DNA of 64,000 nucleotides from positions 49,950 through 113,949 of the forward strand of contig NZ_PXZT01000011.1 in the NCBI RefSeq assembly GCF_003008695.1, in the 5' to 3' direction. Positions 8,368 through 17,617 of the stretch are shown here, piece by piece. A program made the position numbers and the translations under genes. The notes under the pieces are model-generated. The model saw only the letters and a program-made list of their open reading frames with translations. It was not told the DNA's origin and made no database searches. This DNA is from Trichococcus alkaliphilus. Its GTDB lineage: Bacteria; Bacillota; Bacilli; Lactobacillales; Aerococcaceae. Within the stretch, counting starts at the first letter, position 1. Every line of letters begins with the position of its first letter.

Positions 8368-9682
8368 ACGTTTGAATATGATCGCCTATAAGATCAATGA
8401 TTTGAAGTATATTATCGCAATCAAAAATGCCTTTTCAATGTTGTTGCCGGTCATCATCACGGGTGCTTTTGCCACATTGTTTTCGAACATGGTGTTCGAT
8501 TCAACGAATGGATTGGCCCAGTTCGAGGCTTTACGCTTCTTGGAACAAATGAAACCGATTACGCAGGCGATCAACTACGCCACCATGAACCTGATGACGA
8601 TCGGTGCGGTCTTTTTGATCGGGATTGAAGTCGCTAAACTGAACAAAGTATCCGATCATTTCGCTGGTCTTTTGGCGGTCATCAGTTATATCGCGACCAT
8701 CCCGACAGCGATTGAAGTTCTGTTTGAAGAGACGCCGGTTCCGGTGACAAATGTCCTTTCCAGCAATTATACAGGGTCGCGCGGTTTATTCCTTGGGATG
8801 TTCATCGCCATCTTATCCGTTGAACTTTACACTTGGTTGAGCAAACAGGATAAACTGAAGATCACCATGCCTGATACTGTACCTACGAATGTTGCCCGCG
8901 GTTTCTCTGCTTTGATCCCGACTATTTTGACGGTTTCACTGATTGCGGCAGGTGCCCATCTGATTTTCATGATTACGGGATTGACTTTGTATGACATCAT
9001 TTATACGACCATCCAAGCGCCGCTTGCGAAAGTCGTTCAAGGCTTGCCGGGCATCCTCTTGCTGATGTTCGTATCGCAGATTTTTTGGGTAATTGGGATC
9101 CATGGTAACCAAATGATCAAACCGATTCGCGAGCCGATTTTGTTGGCTGCTATCGCTGAAAATACAGCCGCTTTCGAAGCCGGCAAGGAAGCTCCGAACA
9201 TCATCAACATGCCTTTCTGGGATATGTACATGAGTATGGGCGGTTCCGGCGTAACGATCGGTCTGCTGATCGCCGTCTTCATGGTTTCGAAACGTGCCGA
9301 TTTCAAGGAAATCGGCAAACTGTCTGTAGGCCCTGGCCTCTTCAACATCAATGAACCGCTTATTTTCGGGATGCCGATCATGCTGAATCCGATCATGGCG
9401 ATCCCGTTCATCTTGACCCCTTTGATCACGGGCACAATTGGTTACTTCGCGACGGCAATCGGATTTGCCGGCAAGGCGGTCGTGATGGTTCCTTGGACAA
9501 CGCCACCATTGATCAGCGGCTATCTTGCGACAGCCGGCAGCCTGGGTGCAGTCGCTACGCAACTGATTTGTATCGCTGTTTCCGTGCTGATCTATCTGCC
9601 GTTCGTGAAGGCCAGCAATCGTGCGCTTGCAGTGGAACCAGAAACCGAAAAGGAAGCAAAAGTGGCGGCAGCCACAGAATAA
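8345..9682 (+). CDS. PTS EIIC, lactose/cellobiose family
   Basis: This 445-residue membrane permease belongs to the Lac family of the PTS and imports a beta-glucoside or cellobiose-like sugar with phosphorylation. Family features are about ten membrane segments, the VIGIHGNQMIKPI loop and the GPGLFNINEPLIFGMPIMLN segment that contributes to the sugar site. An open frame extends upstream to 8282, but AGGAGG at 8332-8337 fixes the start at ATG 8345. It is followed at 30 bases by a GH1 phospho-glucosidase. No EIIA or EIIB gene lies beside it, so those domains must come from elsewhere, for example the operon near 61258. A GntR operator lies in its promoter. Confidence 0.9.
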   Translation: MENAKWIERLNMIAYKINDLKYIIAIKNAFSMLLPVIITGAFATLFSNMVFDSTNGLAQFEALRFLEQMKPITQAINYATMNLMTIGAVFLIGIEVAKLNKVSDHFAGLLAVISYIATIPTAIEVLFEETPVPVTNVLSSNYTGSRGLFLGMFIAILSVELYTWLSKQDKLKITMPDTVPTNVARGFSALIPTILTVSLIAAGAHLIFMITGLTLYDIIYTTIQAPLAKVVQGLPGILLLMFVSQIFWVIGIHGNQMIKPIREPILLAAIAENTAAFEAGKEAPNIINMPFWDMYMSMGGSGVTIGLLIAVFMVSKRADFKEIGKLSVGPGLFNINEPLIFGMPIMLNPIMAIPFILTPLITGTIGYFATAIGFAGKAVVMVPWTTPPLISGYLATAGSLGAVATQLICIAVSVLIYLPFVKASNRALAVEPETEKEAKVAAATE

Positions 9683-9712
9683 TGGAAGATTTGAACAGAA
9701 AGGGGCATGAGG

Positions 9713-11128
9713 ATGATTAAAAATATACCAGAAGGATTCATCTTGGGCGCATCTTCTTCTGCTTGGCAGACGGAAGGCTGGAAAGGCAAAAAAGAAGGGC
9801 AGGATTCCTACCTGGACATGTGGTACAAAGAGGAGCCTTTCGTATGGCATGAAGGTTATGGACCGGCTGGAGCGACCTCATTCTATGACCGCTACCACGA
9901 AGATGTTGCCTTGATGAAAGAAATCGGTCTGACGCATTACCGTACGTCGATCAACTGGGCGCGCTTCTTTACGGATTATGAAAATGCAGTAGTCGATGAA
10001 GACTATGCCCAGCACATCAACGATGTCGTGGACGCACTGCTTGGGGCCGGAGTCGAACCGATGCTCTGCCTAGAGCATTACGAGGTCCCTGCCTATTTGA
10101 TGGAAAAATACGATGGCTGGAGCTCAAAACATGTCGTCGAACTCTATGCGAAATATGCCGAAATAGCCTTCGAACGCTATGCCGACCGCGTCAAAAATTG
10201 GTTCACTTTCAACGAACCGGTTGTCATCCAGACGCGCATCTACCTCGATGCCATCCGTTATCCGCATGAGCAGGATACGTCGAAATGGATGCAATGGAAT
10301 TTCAACAAGGTGATCGCCACGGCACGGGCAGTCCAAATTTTCCATGAAAAAGGCTACAGCGGCCAGATCGGAGCCATCCTGAATCCGGAGGTGACCTACG
10401 CGCGTTCCTCATCACCGGCTGACCAAAAAGCCGCCCGGATGTACGATCTGTTGTATAACCGCATCTTTCTGGATCCATTGGTGAAGGGGGAGTATCCCAA
10501 TGAGTTGTTCGATGTGCTCGCAAAGCACGCTATCCCGTTTGAATACTCCGAAGAGGAACTGCTCATCATCAAAGAAAATACGGTGGACTATCTCGGGATC
10601 AATCTGTATTTCCCGAAACGGGTCCGTTCGCCTCGTTATGAGTGGAACAAGGAGACACCGTTCCATCCGGAATACTATTATGAAGAGTTTTCCTTGCCCG
10701 GCAGAAGGATGAACACATCGCGCGGTTGGGAAATCTTCCCGCAGATCATGTATGATATGGCCATGCGCCTGAAATCCGAATACGGAAATATCCCGTGGTT
10801 CGTTGCGGAAAGCGGGATGGGCATCGAGCAAGAGGAGCGTTTTGCTGACAGCAAGGGCACCATCCAGGACGATTACCGTATTTCATATATCACTGAACAC
10901 TTGAGTTCCTTGTTGGATGCTGTCCATGACGGGGCGAACTGCAAGGGCTACATGCTGTGGGCCTTCACCGATTGTGTCTCGCCGATGAATGCCTTCAAGA
11001 ACCGTTACGGACTCGTGCGGATCGACTTGGAGGACGACAAGAAGCGTTCCCTGAAGCAATCGGCCTATTGGTATCGGGATCTTATCCAAAGCAAACGACT
11101 GGAAGTGGCGGAGCACACATATAAGTGA
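9713..11128 (+). CDS. GH1 6-phospho-beta-glucosidase
   Basis: This 471-residue GH1 (beta/alpha)8 barrel hydrolyses phosphorylated beta-glucosides delivered by the PTS. The acid/base is Glu168 in TFNEP. The nucleophile is Glu366 in VAESGMG, where ESG replaces the usual ENG. The first ATG (9707) is too close to the AAAGGGG site; the next in-frame ATG at 9713, seven bases after it, is chosen. It lies in an operon with the EIIC upstream. Sequence around the active site differs clearly from the GH1 enzymes at 58285 and 62027 and is closer to the one at 19865, so the aglycone or linkage preference may differ. Confidence 0.88.
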   Translation: MIKNIPEGFILGASSSAWQTEGWKGKKEGQDSYLDMWYKEEPFVWHEGYGPAGATSFYDRYHEDVALMKEIGLTHYRTSINWARFFTDYENAVVDEDYAQHINDVVDALLGAGVEPMLCLEHYEVPAYLMEKYDGWSSKHVVELYAKYAEIAFERYADRVKNWFTFNEPVVIQTRIYLDAIRYPHEQDTSKWMQWNFNKVIATARAVQIFHEKGYSGQIGAILNPEVTYARSSSPADQKAARMYDLLYNRIFLDPLVKGEYPNELFDVLAKHAIPFEYSEEELLIIKENTVDYLGINLYFPKRVRSPRYEWNKETPFHPEYYYEEFSLPGRRMNTSRGWEIFPQIMYDMAMRLKSEYGNIPWFVAESGMGIEQEERFADSKGTIQDDYRISYITEHLSSLLDAVHDGANCKGYMLWAFTDCVSPMNAFKNRYGLVRIDLEDDKKRSLKQSAYWYRDLIQSKRLEVAEHTYK

Positions 11129-11143
11129 CAGCTGTATTTCCTC

Positions 11144-11174
11144 TTGTCTGTTGGCCAGTTGTCTATGTTATAAT
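11144..11174 (+). promoter_or_regulatory. Promoter of gntR-type gene
   Basis: A weakly spaced TTGTCT (19 bases) is followed by an extended -10, TGT-TATAAT at 11166-11174. Confidence 0.6.
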
Positions 11175-11186
11175 CAACAAGGAGAG

Positions 11187-11202
11187 ATTTGTAAATACAA
11201 AT
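11187..11202 (+). promoter_or_regulatory. GntR-type operator, copy 2 (autoregulatory)
   Basis: The 16-base perfect palindrome ATTTGTAAATACAAAT lies just downstream of the -10 box, over the expected transcription start of the regulator gene. This implies autoregulation. Confidence 0.75.
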
Positions 11203-11233
11203 TTTCGTATCACGTAGATAAGTGGTGAAGGAC

Positions 11234-11965
11234 ATGGCAAAATACAAAGAAGTCGCAAATGAAATCAGAAAAAGAATCAAAAGCGGAATCTATCATTCCG
11301 AAGAAAAAATTCCCGATCAAGAATCCTTGGCGAAGGAGTTCGGCACCAGCCGCGTGACGGTTAAGAAGGCGCTCGATATGCTGAGCGTCGCCGGGTTGGT
11401 GTACACGATCCAAGGTTCGGGGACCTATGTGAAGAAAAACGCGGTCAATCTGGCCGAGCGGAGCATCCAAATCGGCCAGAACGTCGGCTTGACAGCTGCG
11501 GCCGGAGAACGATTGGAACTGAAAACGGAAGTGCTGGACTTCAACGTCCGTTTCCCGGATGAGGAAGAATGCAACCAATTGAGCATCACAAAGGAAGAAC
11601 CTATCTATGACATCAAACGATTGCGGATCCTGGATGAAAAACCGTATTCCTTGGAACATACGATCATCCCGATCGCACTGGCACCAAACATTACGAAGGA
11701 CATCCTGAACCGCTCACTCTATGATTATCTCCAAGGGGACTTGGGCATCGTCTTTGGCGACAACCGACAGACAGTCCGGGCGGTGAAGCCGGATGATAAT
11801 GACAAGAAATATCTGCAATGTTCCAATGAGGATCCGGTCCTTGAAGTGAGCAAAGTCATGTTCCTGGAAAGAGGGACGCCATTGGAATATTCAATCGTGC
11901 ATCACCGCTATGATATGGTGGAGATGTCTTTCATCAACGTCAGCAGAGACGGACTGTTGGGATAG
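11234..11965 (+). CDS. GntR family (HutC/UTRA) transcriptional regulator
   Basis: This 243-residue regulator has an N-terminal winged helix (about 1-72; SLAKEFGTSRVTVKKALDML is the recognition region) and a C-terminal UTRA effector domain (about 90-240). Such regulators commonly sense sugar phosphates and repress PTS operons. It follows the EIIC-GH1 pair with its own promoter and a perfect operator palindrome over the start site, also present before the EIIC gene, so it most likely controls both. A GTG at 11222 is possible, but ATG 11234 with GGTGAAGG upstream gives the usual MAKYKEVA start. A terminator follows. Confidence 0.85.
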   Translation: MAKYKEVANEIRKRIKSGIYHSEEKIPDQESLAKEFGTSRVTVKKALDMLSVAGLVYTIQGSGTYVKKNAVNLAERSIQIGQNVGLTAAAGERLELKTEVLDFNVRFPDEEECNQLSITKEEPIYDIKRLRILDEKPYSLEHTIIPIALAPNITKDILNRSLYDYLQGDLGIVFGDNRQTVRAVKPDDNDKKYLQCSNEDPVLEVSKVMFLERGTPLEYSIVHHRYDMVEMSFINVSRDGLLG

Positions 11966-11970
11966 CTTTT

Positions 11971-12014
11971 ACGGACAACGAGGTTGCGCGGCAACTTTCG
12001 TTGTCCGTTTTCCG
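11971..12014 (+). terminator. Terminator after GntR gene
   Basis: ACGGACAACGA...GTTGC pairs with GCAAC...TCGTTGTCCGT, followed by TTTT. A wider pairing of CTTTTACGGA with TCCGTAAAAG surrounds it. Confidence 0.75.
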
Positions 12015-12022
12015 TAAAAGCT

Positions 12023-12051
12023 TTGCGTTACAACAATGAAAACGCTATACT
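12023..12051 (+). promoter_or_regulatory. Promoter of aldo/keto reductase gene
   Basis: TTGCGT and TATACT are separated by exactly 17 bases, 29 bases before the ATG at 12080. Confidence 0.75.
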
Positions 12052-12079
12052 AGATATATTAACTTGTTGAGGTGATGAC

Positions 12080-13069
12080 ATGTATCAACCGGCACAAAAC
12101 AGATATGACAAAATGATCTATAACCGCGTAGGCAACAGCGGTCTGAAACTGCCTGCCATTTCCCTAGGGCTTTGGCATAACTTCGGCGAGGTGGATCTGT
12201 TCGATAATTCGCGCAAAATGGTCCAACGCGCCTTCGATCTGGGGATCACCCATTTCGATCTGGCAAACAACTACGGTCCGCCTCCGGGCAGCGCCGAAGA
12301 AACATTCGGCAAGATTTTGAAGAAAGACTTCCAGGCTTACCGGGATGAAATGATCATTTCCAGCAAGGCCGGCTATGATATGTGGCCAGGTCCGTATGGG
12401 GAATGGGGTTCCAAAAAATATTTGACGGCGAGCCTTGATCAAAGTCTGACAAGGATGGGGCTTGATTATGTGGATATTTTTTATTCACATCGTCCGGATC
12501 CTGAAACACCGTTCGAAGAAACTGCGCAAGCATTGGATTTGATGGTCCGCCAAGGGAAAGCCCTTTATATCGGCATTTCCAGCTATTCTGCGGAGCAGAC
12601 TACTGAAATTACAGCCATCTTCAAAGACTTGAAGACGCCGTTCATCATCCACCAACCTGCCTACAACATGTACAACCGTTGGATCGAGGATGGCCTGCAG
12701 GATGTTCTGACGGCCAACAAATTGGGCACCATCGCCTTCAGCCCGTTGGCGCAAGGCATGCTGACCGATCGCTATTTGAATGGCATTCCGGAAGACTCAC
12801 GTGCGGGCAGAGCTTCTTCACCGTTCCTGAATGCGGAAGGGGTGCAGCAAACCATCGAAAAATCACGCGCTTTGAACGAAATCGCGCAAAGACGCGGCCA
12901 GACATTGGCTGAGATGGCAGTGGCTTGGATTCTCCGCGATGGGAAAGTCACGAGCGTACTGATCGGCGCCAGCAGAGTGAGCCAAATCGACGACAACGTG
13001 AAGGCGTTGGAAAACCTGGACTTCAGCAATGAAGAACTGGATGAAATCGAAGCGGTATTGGCAAAATAA
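12080..13069 (+). CDS. Aldo/keto reductase, YghZ/Gpr-like
   Basis: This 329-residue NADPH-dependent reductase is related to E. coli YghZ (L-glyceraldehyde 3-phosphate reductase, involved in methylglyoxal detoxification). Catalytic tetrad segments are seen in FDLANNYG (Asp and Tyr), SSKAGY (Lys) and YSHRPD (His). The C-terminal IGASRVSQIDDN is the cofactor 2'-phosphate/adenine loop. The characteristic YGPPPGSAEETFG segment supports the YghZ subgroup. GAGGTGATGAC gives the ribosome site. It is monocistronic with its own promoter and terminator. Confidence 0.88.
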   Translation: MYQPAQNRYDKMIYNRVGNSGLKLPAISLGLWHNFGEVDLFDNSRKMVQRAFDLGITHFDLANNYGPPPGSAEETFGKILKKDFQAYRDEMIISSKAGYDMWPGPYGEWGSKKYLTASLDQSLTRMGLDYVDIFYSHRPDPETPFEETAQALDLMVRQGKALYIGISSYSAEQTTEITAIFKDLKTPFIIHQPAYNMYNRWIEDGLQDVLTANKLGTIAFSPLAQGMLTDRYLNGIPEDSRAGRASSPFLNAEGVQQTIEKSRALNEIAQRRGQTLAEMAVAWILRDGKVTSVLIGASRVSQIDDNVKALENLDFSNEELDEIEAVLAK

Positions 13070-13080
13070 AAAATAGGAAC

Positions 13081-13124
13081 AGCTTCCCGAAGCGGTGCAA
13101 AGCATCATTTCGGGAAGCTTTTTT
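13081..13124 (+). terminator. Terminator after aldo/keto reductase
   Basis: AGCTTCCCGAA pairs with TTCGGGAAGCT around a 17-base loop, then a T run. Confidence 0.82.
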
Positions 13125-13308
13125 GTTGTTCGGATGATGCAGCTTCATCAGTGCGCAGGAGCCATGAACAGAAAACAGTATTATTATTTTGCATAAATCT
13201 GCTTGCAGACAATCAGAATGTTGGGTAAAGTGGATAAGTACGCCCGGATTGTACATCGGCAACAATACAAGCGGGCAAGCATCTTTATTTACTGAAAGGG
13301 GAAGCGAT

Positions 13309-14202
13309 ATGACAGACAGAAGAAAGGGACAGATCGGACTTATTTTTGTGACGATGATATGGGGTTCGGGATTCGTCGTGAGCGCCATATCATTGGAGTA
13401 TTTTTCCCCATACCAAATATTGACCATGCGTTTTTTGTTGGCATTCATACTGATGGGTGCAATTTTTTTCGGCCAGCTGAAGCATGCGACCAAAAAGACT
13501 TATCTAAAAGGCATAGGTCTCGGAACCATCCTTTACTTGGCTTTCTTGTTTCAGACGGTGGGGCTGGTCTACACGACCCCTTCGAAGAACGCGTTCCTTA
13601 CAGCTTTCAATGTCGTGTTGGTGCCGTTCATCGGCGCACTGTTTTTCAGGAGGAAAGTGACGGCCCCTGCCATCGTGGGCGCGCTGTTGTCGATTGGCGG
13701 CATCGCCGTCATTTCCCTGACCGACTTCCACAGCGTAAATTTCGGGGATATGTTGACGCTGGTTTGCGCTCTGTTGTTCGCCTTGCAGATCATCTTCACA
13801 AATCGGTTCGTGCTGGGTGAAAACATTTATGCATTGACCACCATTCAGATGGGCACCGCCGCTCTCTTGGGGGTGCTCGTATCGCTCGCAAGGGGAGAAT
13901 TTTTGTTTCCGGCAGCCGCGGAAGGCTACTTTTCCATCATTTATTTGGGAACGGTCAGCACGATGCTGGGCTTTCTGATCCAAACGGCCTCGCAGCAGTT
14001 CACCAAAGAAACGGAAACAGCCATCATCCTTTCGCTGGAGGCCGTGTTCGGGATGGTCGCTTCCGCACTTTTTCTGAAGGAAGAGATCACGTTGCGGATG
14101 CTTATCGGAGCAGCGTTGATTCTGGCCGGCGTATTGGTCGTGGAGCTGAAGCCGAAGACAACCTTGACAGACCGACAGTCTATTACGGATATTCAGGACT
14201 GA
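13309..14202 (+). CDS. EamA/DMT family transporter
   Basis: This 297-residue protein has ten predicted membrane helices and two EamA repeats (about 5-140 and 150-285). The N-terminal GLIFVTMIWGSGFVVSAISL is typical of drug/metabolite exporters of the RhaT/EamA superfamily. The substrate is unknown; members export amino acids, nucleobases or drugs. The open frame begins at 13189, but the AAAGGGG site fixes ATG 13309 (MTDRRKGQIG). A strong bidirectional terminator separates it from galM. Confidence 0.85.
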   Translation: MTDRRKGQIGLIFVTMIWGSGFVVSAISLEYFSPYQILTMRFLLAFILMGAIFFGQLKHATKKTYLKGIGLGTILYLAFLFQTVGLVYTTPSKNAFLTAFNVVLVPFIGALFFRRKVTAPAIVGALLSIGGIAVISLTDFHSVNFGDMLTLVCALLFALQIIFTNRFVLGENIYALTTIQMGTAALLGVLVSLARGEFLFPAAAEGYFSIIYLGTVSTMLGFLIQTASQQFTKETETAIILSLEAVFGMVASALFLKEEITLRMLIGAALILAGVLVVELKPKTTLTDRQSITDIQD

Positions 14203-14237
14203 AGATAACATCAGTTTTTACGCTGTCAACATGCAAT

Positions 14238-14286
14238 AAAAGAAGGTGGACCGTAAATCATCCGGATTTACGGTCCACCTTCTTTT
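14238..14286. terminator. Bidirectional terminator between EamA gene and galM
   Basis: A 20-base perfect stem (AAAGAAGGTGGACCGTAAAT with its complement) has a T run on one side and an A run on the other, serving both converging genes. Confidence 0.92.
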
Positions 14287-14294
14287 GTTAGCTA

Positions 14295-15344
14295 TCAGTC
14301 CTGGATTTCGAATTTGTAGATCGTTTCAGCCGAATAGACTTCATCCGGTCGGAGCGTGATGTCGCCGAAGCCTTCTTGATTGATGGCGTCAGGTAAAGCT
14401 TGCGTCTCCAAGGTGATACCGGCATATTGGATGACCGGTCTGCCGGCAATCGTGTACTTATCGATGGCGGCGTTGTGCATATAAATCACGACGCAATCCT
14501 GATCCGTATACATTTTGACGATTCGGCCGGATTCCGCATCGCTGAGGATTGCATCAGGTTTTCCATCATCATGCTGCAGCAGGAAAGGATGGTCGAAGCC
14601 GGCGACTTTTTTTGTCTGCGGATGGCTCTGCTCAGCGGCAACTGCAAGTTTTCCTCCGTAGCGGAAATCAAAAGCGGTCCCTTCTGCAGGCAACAAGGCC
14701 CCGGTAGGGAGATTGCCTTCGCCCAATTCGGCAAAAACCGCGCTGTTCAGTTGCAGATCGTGCTGCAGGATCGGTTTGTTGATGTCGCCGCTCAGGTTGA
14801 AATAGACATGATTGGTCGGATTGAACAAAGTTGCCTGATCCGTCGTTGCCCGATATGTGACTTTCCATTCGTTAGCGGCAGTGAGCGTGTAGCTGACCAT
14901 TACCGAAAGTGTTCCGGGATAGCCGTTGGCGCCATCAGCATCTGTCGTTGTGAAATGGATGCTGGCTTCATCAGCGGATGCCTGGACCTCCGCATCCCAG
15001 ACATGCGTATCCAATCCGGCCGGACCGCCGTGGAGTTGATTACCCCCCTCATTCACGACCAATTGATGCGGTGTTCCGTCCAAGTCAAAAGCCCCTTTTG
15101 TGATGCGTCCTGCAATCCGGCCGATTGTGGCTCCGTAATACGGACGATGCGTCACGTAATCATCCAAAGAATCCATTGCCAAAATAACGTTCTCTGTCTT
15201 TCCGTTTTTGTCCGGCATCAATAGTTCCGTGATGCTGGCTCCGTAGGTCATCGCTGTAAGGGAGATGCCGTTGGGGTTCGTCAAAGTGTAAGCTACAACG
15301 TCTTTTCCGTTGGCTTGCCCGATTATTGCTTCAGATACTTTCAT
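14295..15344 (-). CDS. galM: Aldose 1-epimerase (galactose mutarotase)
   Basis: This 349-residue mutarotase interconverts alpha and beta anomers of galactose or glucose. Typical segments are YYGATIGRIAGRI, GGNQLHGGPAGLD (His of the active site), NPTNHVYFNLSG and FDHPFLL. The minus-strand ribosome site AGGAGAG ten bases before ATG 15344 selects this start over a longer frame to 15386. A TTGCTT/TACAAT promoter and an abutting cre-like site lie upstream. No other Leloir gene is adjacent; the neighbours scrK and manA suggest a general sugar-handling cluster. Confidence 0.92.
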   Translation of the reverse strand: MKVSEAIIGQANGKDVVAYTLTNPNGISLTAMTYGASITELLMPDKNGKTENVILAMDSLDDYVTHRPYYGATIGRIAGRITKGAFDLDGTPHQLVVNEGGNQLHGGPAGLDTHVWDAEVQASADEASIHFTTTDADGANGYPGTLSVMVSYTLTAANEWKVTYRATTDQATLFNPTNHVYFNLSGDINKPILQHDLQLNSAVFAELGEGNLPTGALLPAEGTAFDFRYGGKLAVAAEQSHPQTKKVAGFDHPFLLQHDDGKPDAILSDAESGRIVKMYTDQDCVVIYMHNAAIDKYTIAGRPVIQYAGITLETQALPDAINQEGFGDITLRPDEVYSAETIYKFEIQD

Positions 15345-15432
15345 TGTTTTTCCACTCTCCTGCTTGCTTAGTGTTAGGCGAATCAATCGATCCGCTATAT
15401 TTTATTTGGAAGTCTATTTAAGTTTCCTCTCC

Positions 15433-15461
15433 ATTGTAAGCGTTTGAATTTCGTAAAGCAA
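15433..15461 (-). promoter_or_regulatory. galM promoter
   Basis: On the minus strand TTGCTT and TACAAT are 17 bases apart. Confidence 0.65.
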
Positions 15462-15475
15462 TGAAAACGGTAAAA
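15462..15475. promoter_or_regulatory. cre-like site upstream of galM
   Basis: TGAAAACGGTAAAA has one mismatch to TGWAANCGNTNWCA, the CcpA consensus, and abuts the galM -35 box. Confidence 0.45.
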
Positions 15476-15576
15476 AAAATGATAAATTAAGTAAATATTT
15501 ACTGATGCTTATGATGTCACCAGAAAAAAGTGCTAAATTTCAGCAGAAAATGCCTGAAAAACATGATTCCAGTAAC

Positions 15577-15590
15577 TGAAAGCGGTATAA
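15577..15590. promoter_or_regulatory. cre-like site over scrK -10 box
   Basis: TGAAAGCGGTATAA has one mismatch to TGWAANCGNTNWCA and overlaps TATAAT at 15586-15591, suggesting catabolite repression of scrK. Confidence 0.45.
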
Positions 15591-15696
15591 TAGGATGAGG
15601 TGCGAGTATGCTGTTTCATGACAAGTCGGACAAGTATCGAGTGGAATCCGATGGTGGCAACGCACGCGAAAACTAACCAATTGGAGTGAAAAATTT

Positions 15697-16557
15697 ATGC
15701 TAGTAGGTGGAATTGAAGCAGGCGGAACAAAATTTGTGTGCGCTGTCGGAAATGAAAAAAATGAGTTGTTGGAGCGGGTCGCTTTCCCGACGACTACGCC
15801 GGAAGAAACACTGGAGCAGGTGTTTGCTTTCTTTGATCGTTTTGATTTAGCTGCAATCGGAATCGGTTCCTTTGGGCCGATCGACGTCAATGCAGACTCG
15901 GAAACATATGGCCACATCCTTTCTACGCCAAAGTTGGCCTGGAAAGATTTTGATTTCCTGGGTGCCATGAAAGCAAGATATGCCGTTCCGATGGGGTGGA
16001 CTACAGATGTGAATGGCGCTGCCTTGGGCGAATCCGCTCTGGGCGCCGCAAAAGGGATGAAGAATATTATGTACATCACAATCGGCACAGGTGTTGGAGC
16101 CGGTGCAATCGTCGACGGGAAAATCCTGCAAGGTATCGGACACCCGGAAATGGGGCATATGCTTGTGCGTCCGCATGAACATGACCACTATGAAGGTTTC
16201 TGCCCTTACCACGGCAATTGCCTTGAAGGCATGGCTGCCGGTCCTTCAATCGACGGACGACTGGGTAAAGCCGGTAAAGATGTGGAGCCTACAGATGCGG
16301 TCTGGGATTACATCGCTTATTACATTGCGCAAGCTTTGGAAGCCTACACGGTCATTCTGCGTCCGGAACGCATTGTATTGGGCGGTGGCGTCATGAAGGT
16401 TCCTGGTATGCTTGGTAATATCAAAGCGAAATTTACGAAGCTGCTTGCCGACTATGTGCCGGTCCCTGCTGTCGATGATTACCTCGTGCTGCCAGGCTTG
16501 GGCGATGATGCCGGTATTACCGGTGCAATTATCTTAGCGAATGAAGTGAAAGCATAA
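15697..16557 (+). CDS. scrK: Fructokinase (ROK family)
   Basis: This 286-residue ROK sugar kinase phosphorylates fructose (possibly mannose) with ATP. It begins GGIEAGGTKFVCAVG (phosphate loop). Asp104 in TDVNGAALGE is the catalytic base. His154, Cys169, His172 and Cys175 form the zinc site of the ScrK/YdhR group. ITIGTGVGAG is the second nucleotide motif. Nearby manA (mannose-6-phosphate isomerase) would connect mannose and fructose phosphates. AATTGGAGTG provides the ribosome site. Confidence 0.9.
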   Translation: MLVGGIEAGGTKFVCAVGNEKNELLERVAFPTTTPEETLEQVFAFFDRFDLAAIGIGSFGPIDVNADSETYGHILSTPKLAWKDFDFLGAMKARYAVPMGWTTDVNGAALGESALGAAKGMKNIMYITIGTGVGAGAIVDGKILQGIGHPEMGHMLVRPHEHDHYEGFCPYHGNCLEGMAAGPSIDGRLGKAGKDVEPTDAVWDYIAYYIAQALEAYTVILRPERIVLGGGVMKVPGMLGNIKAKFTKLLADYVPVPAVDDYLVLPGLGDDAGITGAIILANEVKA

Positions 16558-16580
16558 AAACGATCGAATCAGCAACAGAA

Positions 16581-16630
16581 AAAGCGGCCCCTTCCCGACG
16601 AAGCTATCATCGGGAAGGGGTCGCTTTATT
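16581..16630. terminator. Bidirectional terminator between scrK and manA
   Basis: AAAGCGGCCCCTTCCCGA pairs with TCGGGAAGGGGTCGCTTT (one mismatch), flanked by A and T runs. Confidence 0.9.
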
Positions 16631-16637
16631 ATTTTTC

Positions 16638-17597
16638 TTAGCTGTTTTTCGGTCCGGGATTGGAGGCTATCAGTTCCATGTTGCCGGATAGGGACCAAGC
16701 CGAAACGGTCGCAGGCAAAATGAAGTGATCGCCTTTTTGCAACGGATAGGCTTTTCCGTCGACAGTCAGGCTGCCATTGCCTTCAATGACGCTCGCCAAA
16801 GTGTAGGGAGCTGTCTTTTTGAAGGCCATTTCCGAAAGGATATCCCATTTATAGACAGTGAAATAGTCGCTTTCGATGTAAGTCGTCACGGTATTGCCGT
16901 CCACTGTGGTTGTTTCGAAATGGTTCGCAGGATCCGTGTGCGGGATCATCGACACATCGATGGATTGTTGGATGTGCAGGTCGCGTGTGTTGCCTTGATC
17001 GTCTTTGCGGTCGAAGTCGTAGACGCGGTAAGTCGTGTTGCTGCTTTGTTGCGTCTCCAGAATCGTGATGCCGCCGCCGATGGCATGGATGGTTCCGCTC
17101 GGTACGAAGAAGAAGTCGCCTTTCTTCACTTTGACATGGCGCAGCAAGGTATCCCAGTTTCCTTTCGCAATCATTTCGGAAAACTGCTCTTTTGTTTGGG
17201 CATTGTGTCCGTAGATGATTTCGGAATTCTCATCTGCATCGATGATGTACCAACATTCCGTTTTCCCCAACTCGCCTTCATGCTTCAGTCCATAAGCGTC
17301 ATCTGGATGCACTTGGACGGATAAGGCTTCCGCAGCATCGATGATTTTGGTCAGCAAAGGGAAGACGGGCGAATTCGGATTTTCGAACAGCTCAGGATGT
17401 TCCGCATAGAGGACATCCAGCTTTGTGCCGGCGTATTGGCCGTTTTCCACGGCTCCGGTGCCGTCAGGATGGGCGCTGATCGCCCAGCATTCCCCGGTAT
17501 GGTCGCTGGGAATGTCGTAACCGTAGATGTCGCGCAGTTTTGTGCCGCCCCAGATTTTTTCTTGCAGGACAGGTTGGATGAACAATGGCTCTTGCAT
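16638..17597 (-). CDS. manA: Mannose-6-phosphate isomerase, class I
   Basis: This 319-residue zinc enzyme interconverts mannose-6-phosphate and fructose-6-phosphate. Metal and active-site segments include SVQVHPDD (His97), GKTECWY (Glu114) and GTIHAIGGG. This is the short Firmicutes type. It lies 20 bases downstream of a GntR regulator on the same strand, so the two are probably cotranscribed. A bidirectional terminator separates it from scrK. Confidence 0.93.
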   Translation of the reverse strand: MQEPLFIQPVLQEKIWGGTKLRDIYGYDIPSDHTGECWAISAHPDGTGAVENGQYAGTKLDVLYAEHPELFENPNSPVFPLLTKIIDAAEALSVQVHPDDAYGLKHEGELGKTECWYIIDADENSEIIYGHNAQTKEQFSEMIAKGNWDTLLRHVKVKKGDFFFVPSGTIHAIGGGITILETQQSSNTTYRVYDFDRKDDQGNTRDLHIQQSIDVSMIPHTDPANHFETTTVDGNTVTTYIESDYFTVYKWDILSEMAFKKTAPYTLASVIEGNGSLTVDGKAYPLQKGDHFILPATVSAWSLSGNMELIASNPGPKNS

Positions 17598-17617
17598 ATT
17601 TTTCCTCCTAATATTTG

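Larger units (their letters stand above)
15345..15696. promoter_or_regulatory. Divergent galM/scrK intergenic region
   Basis: This 352-base gene-free stretch holds, from left to right: the galM leader, the galM promoter (15433-15461), a cre-like site (15462-15475), an AT-rich spacer, and a -10 TATAAT at 15586-15591 for scrK overlapped by a second cre-like site (15577-15590). I see no small gene in it. Confidence 0.6.
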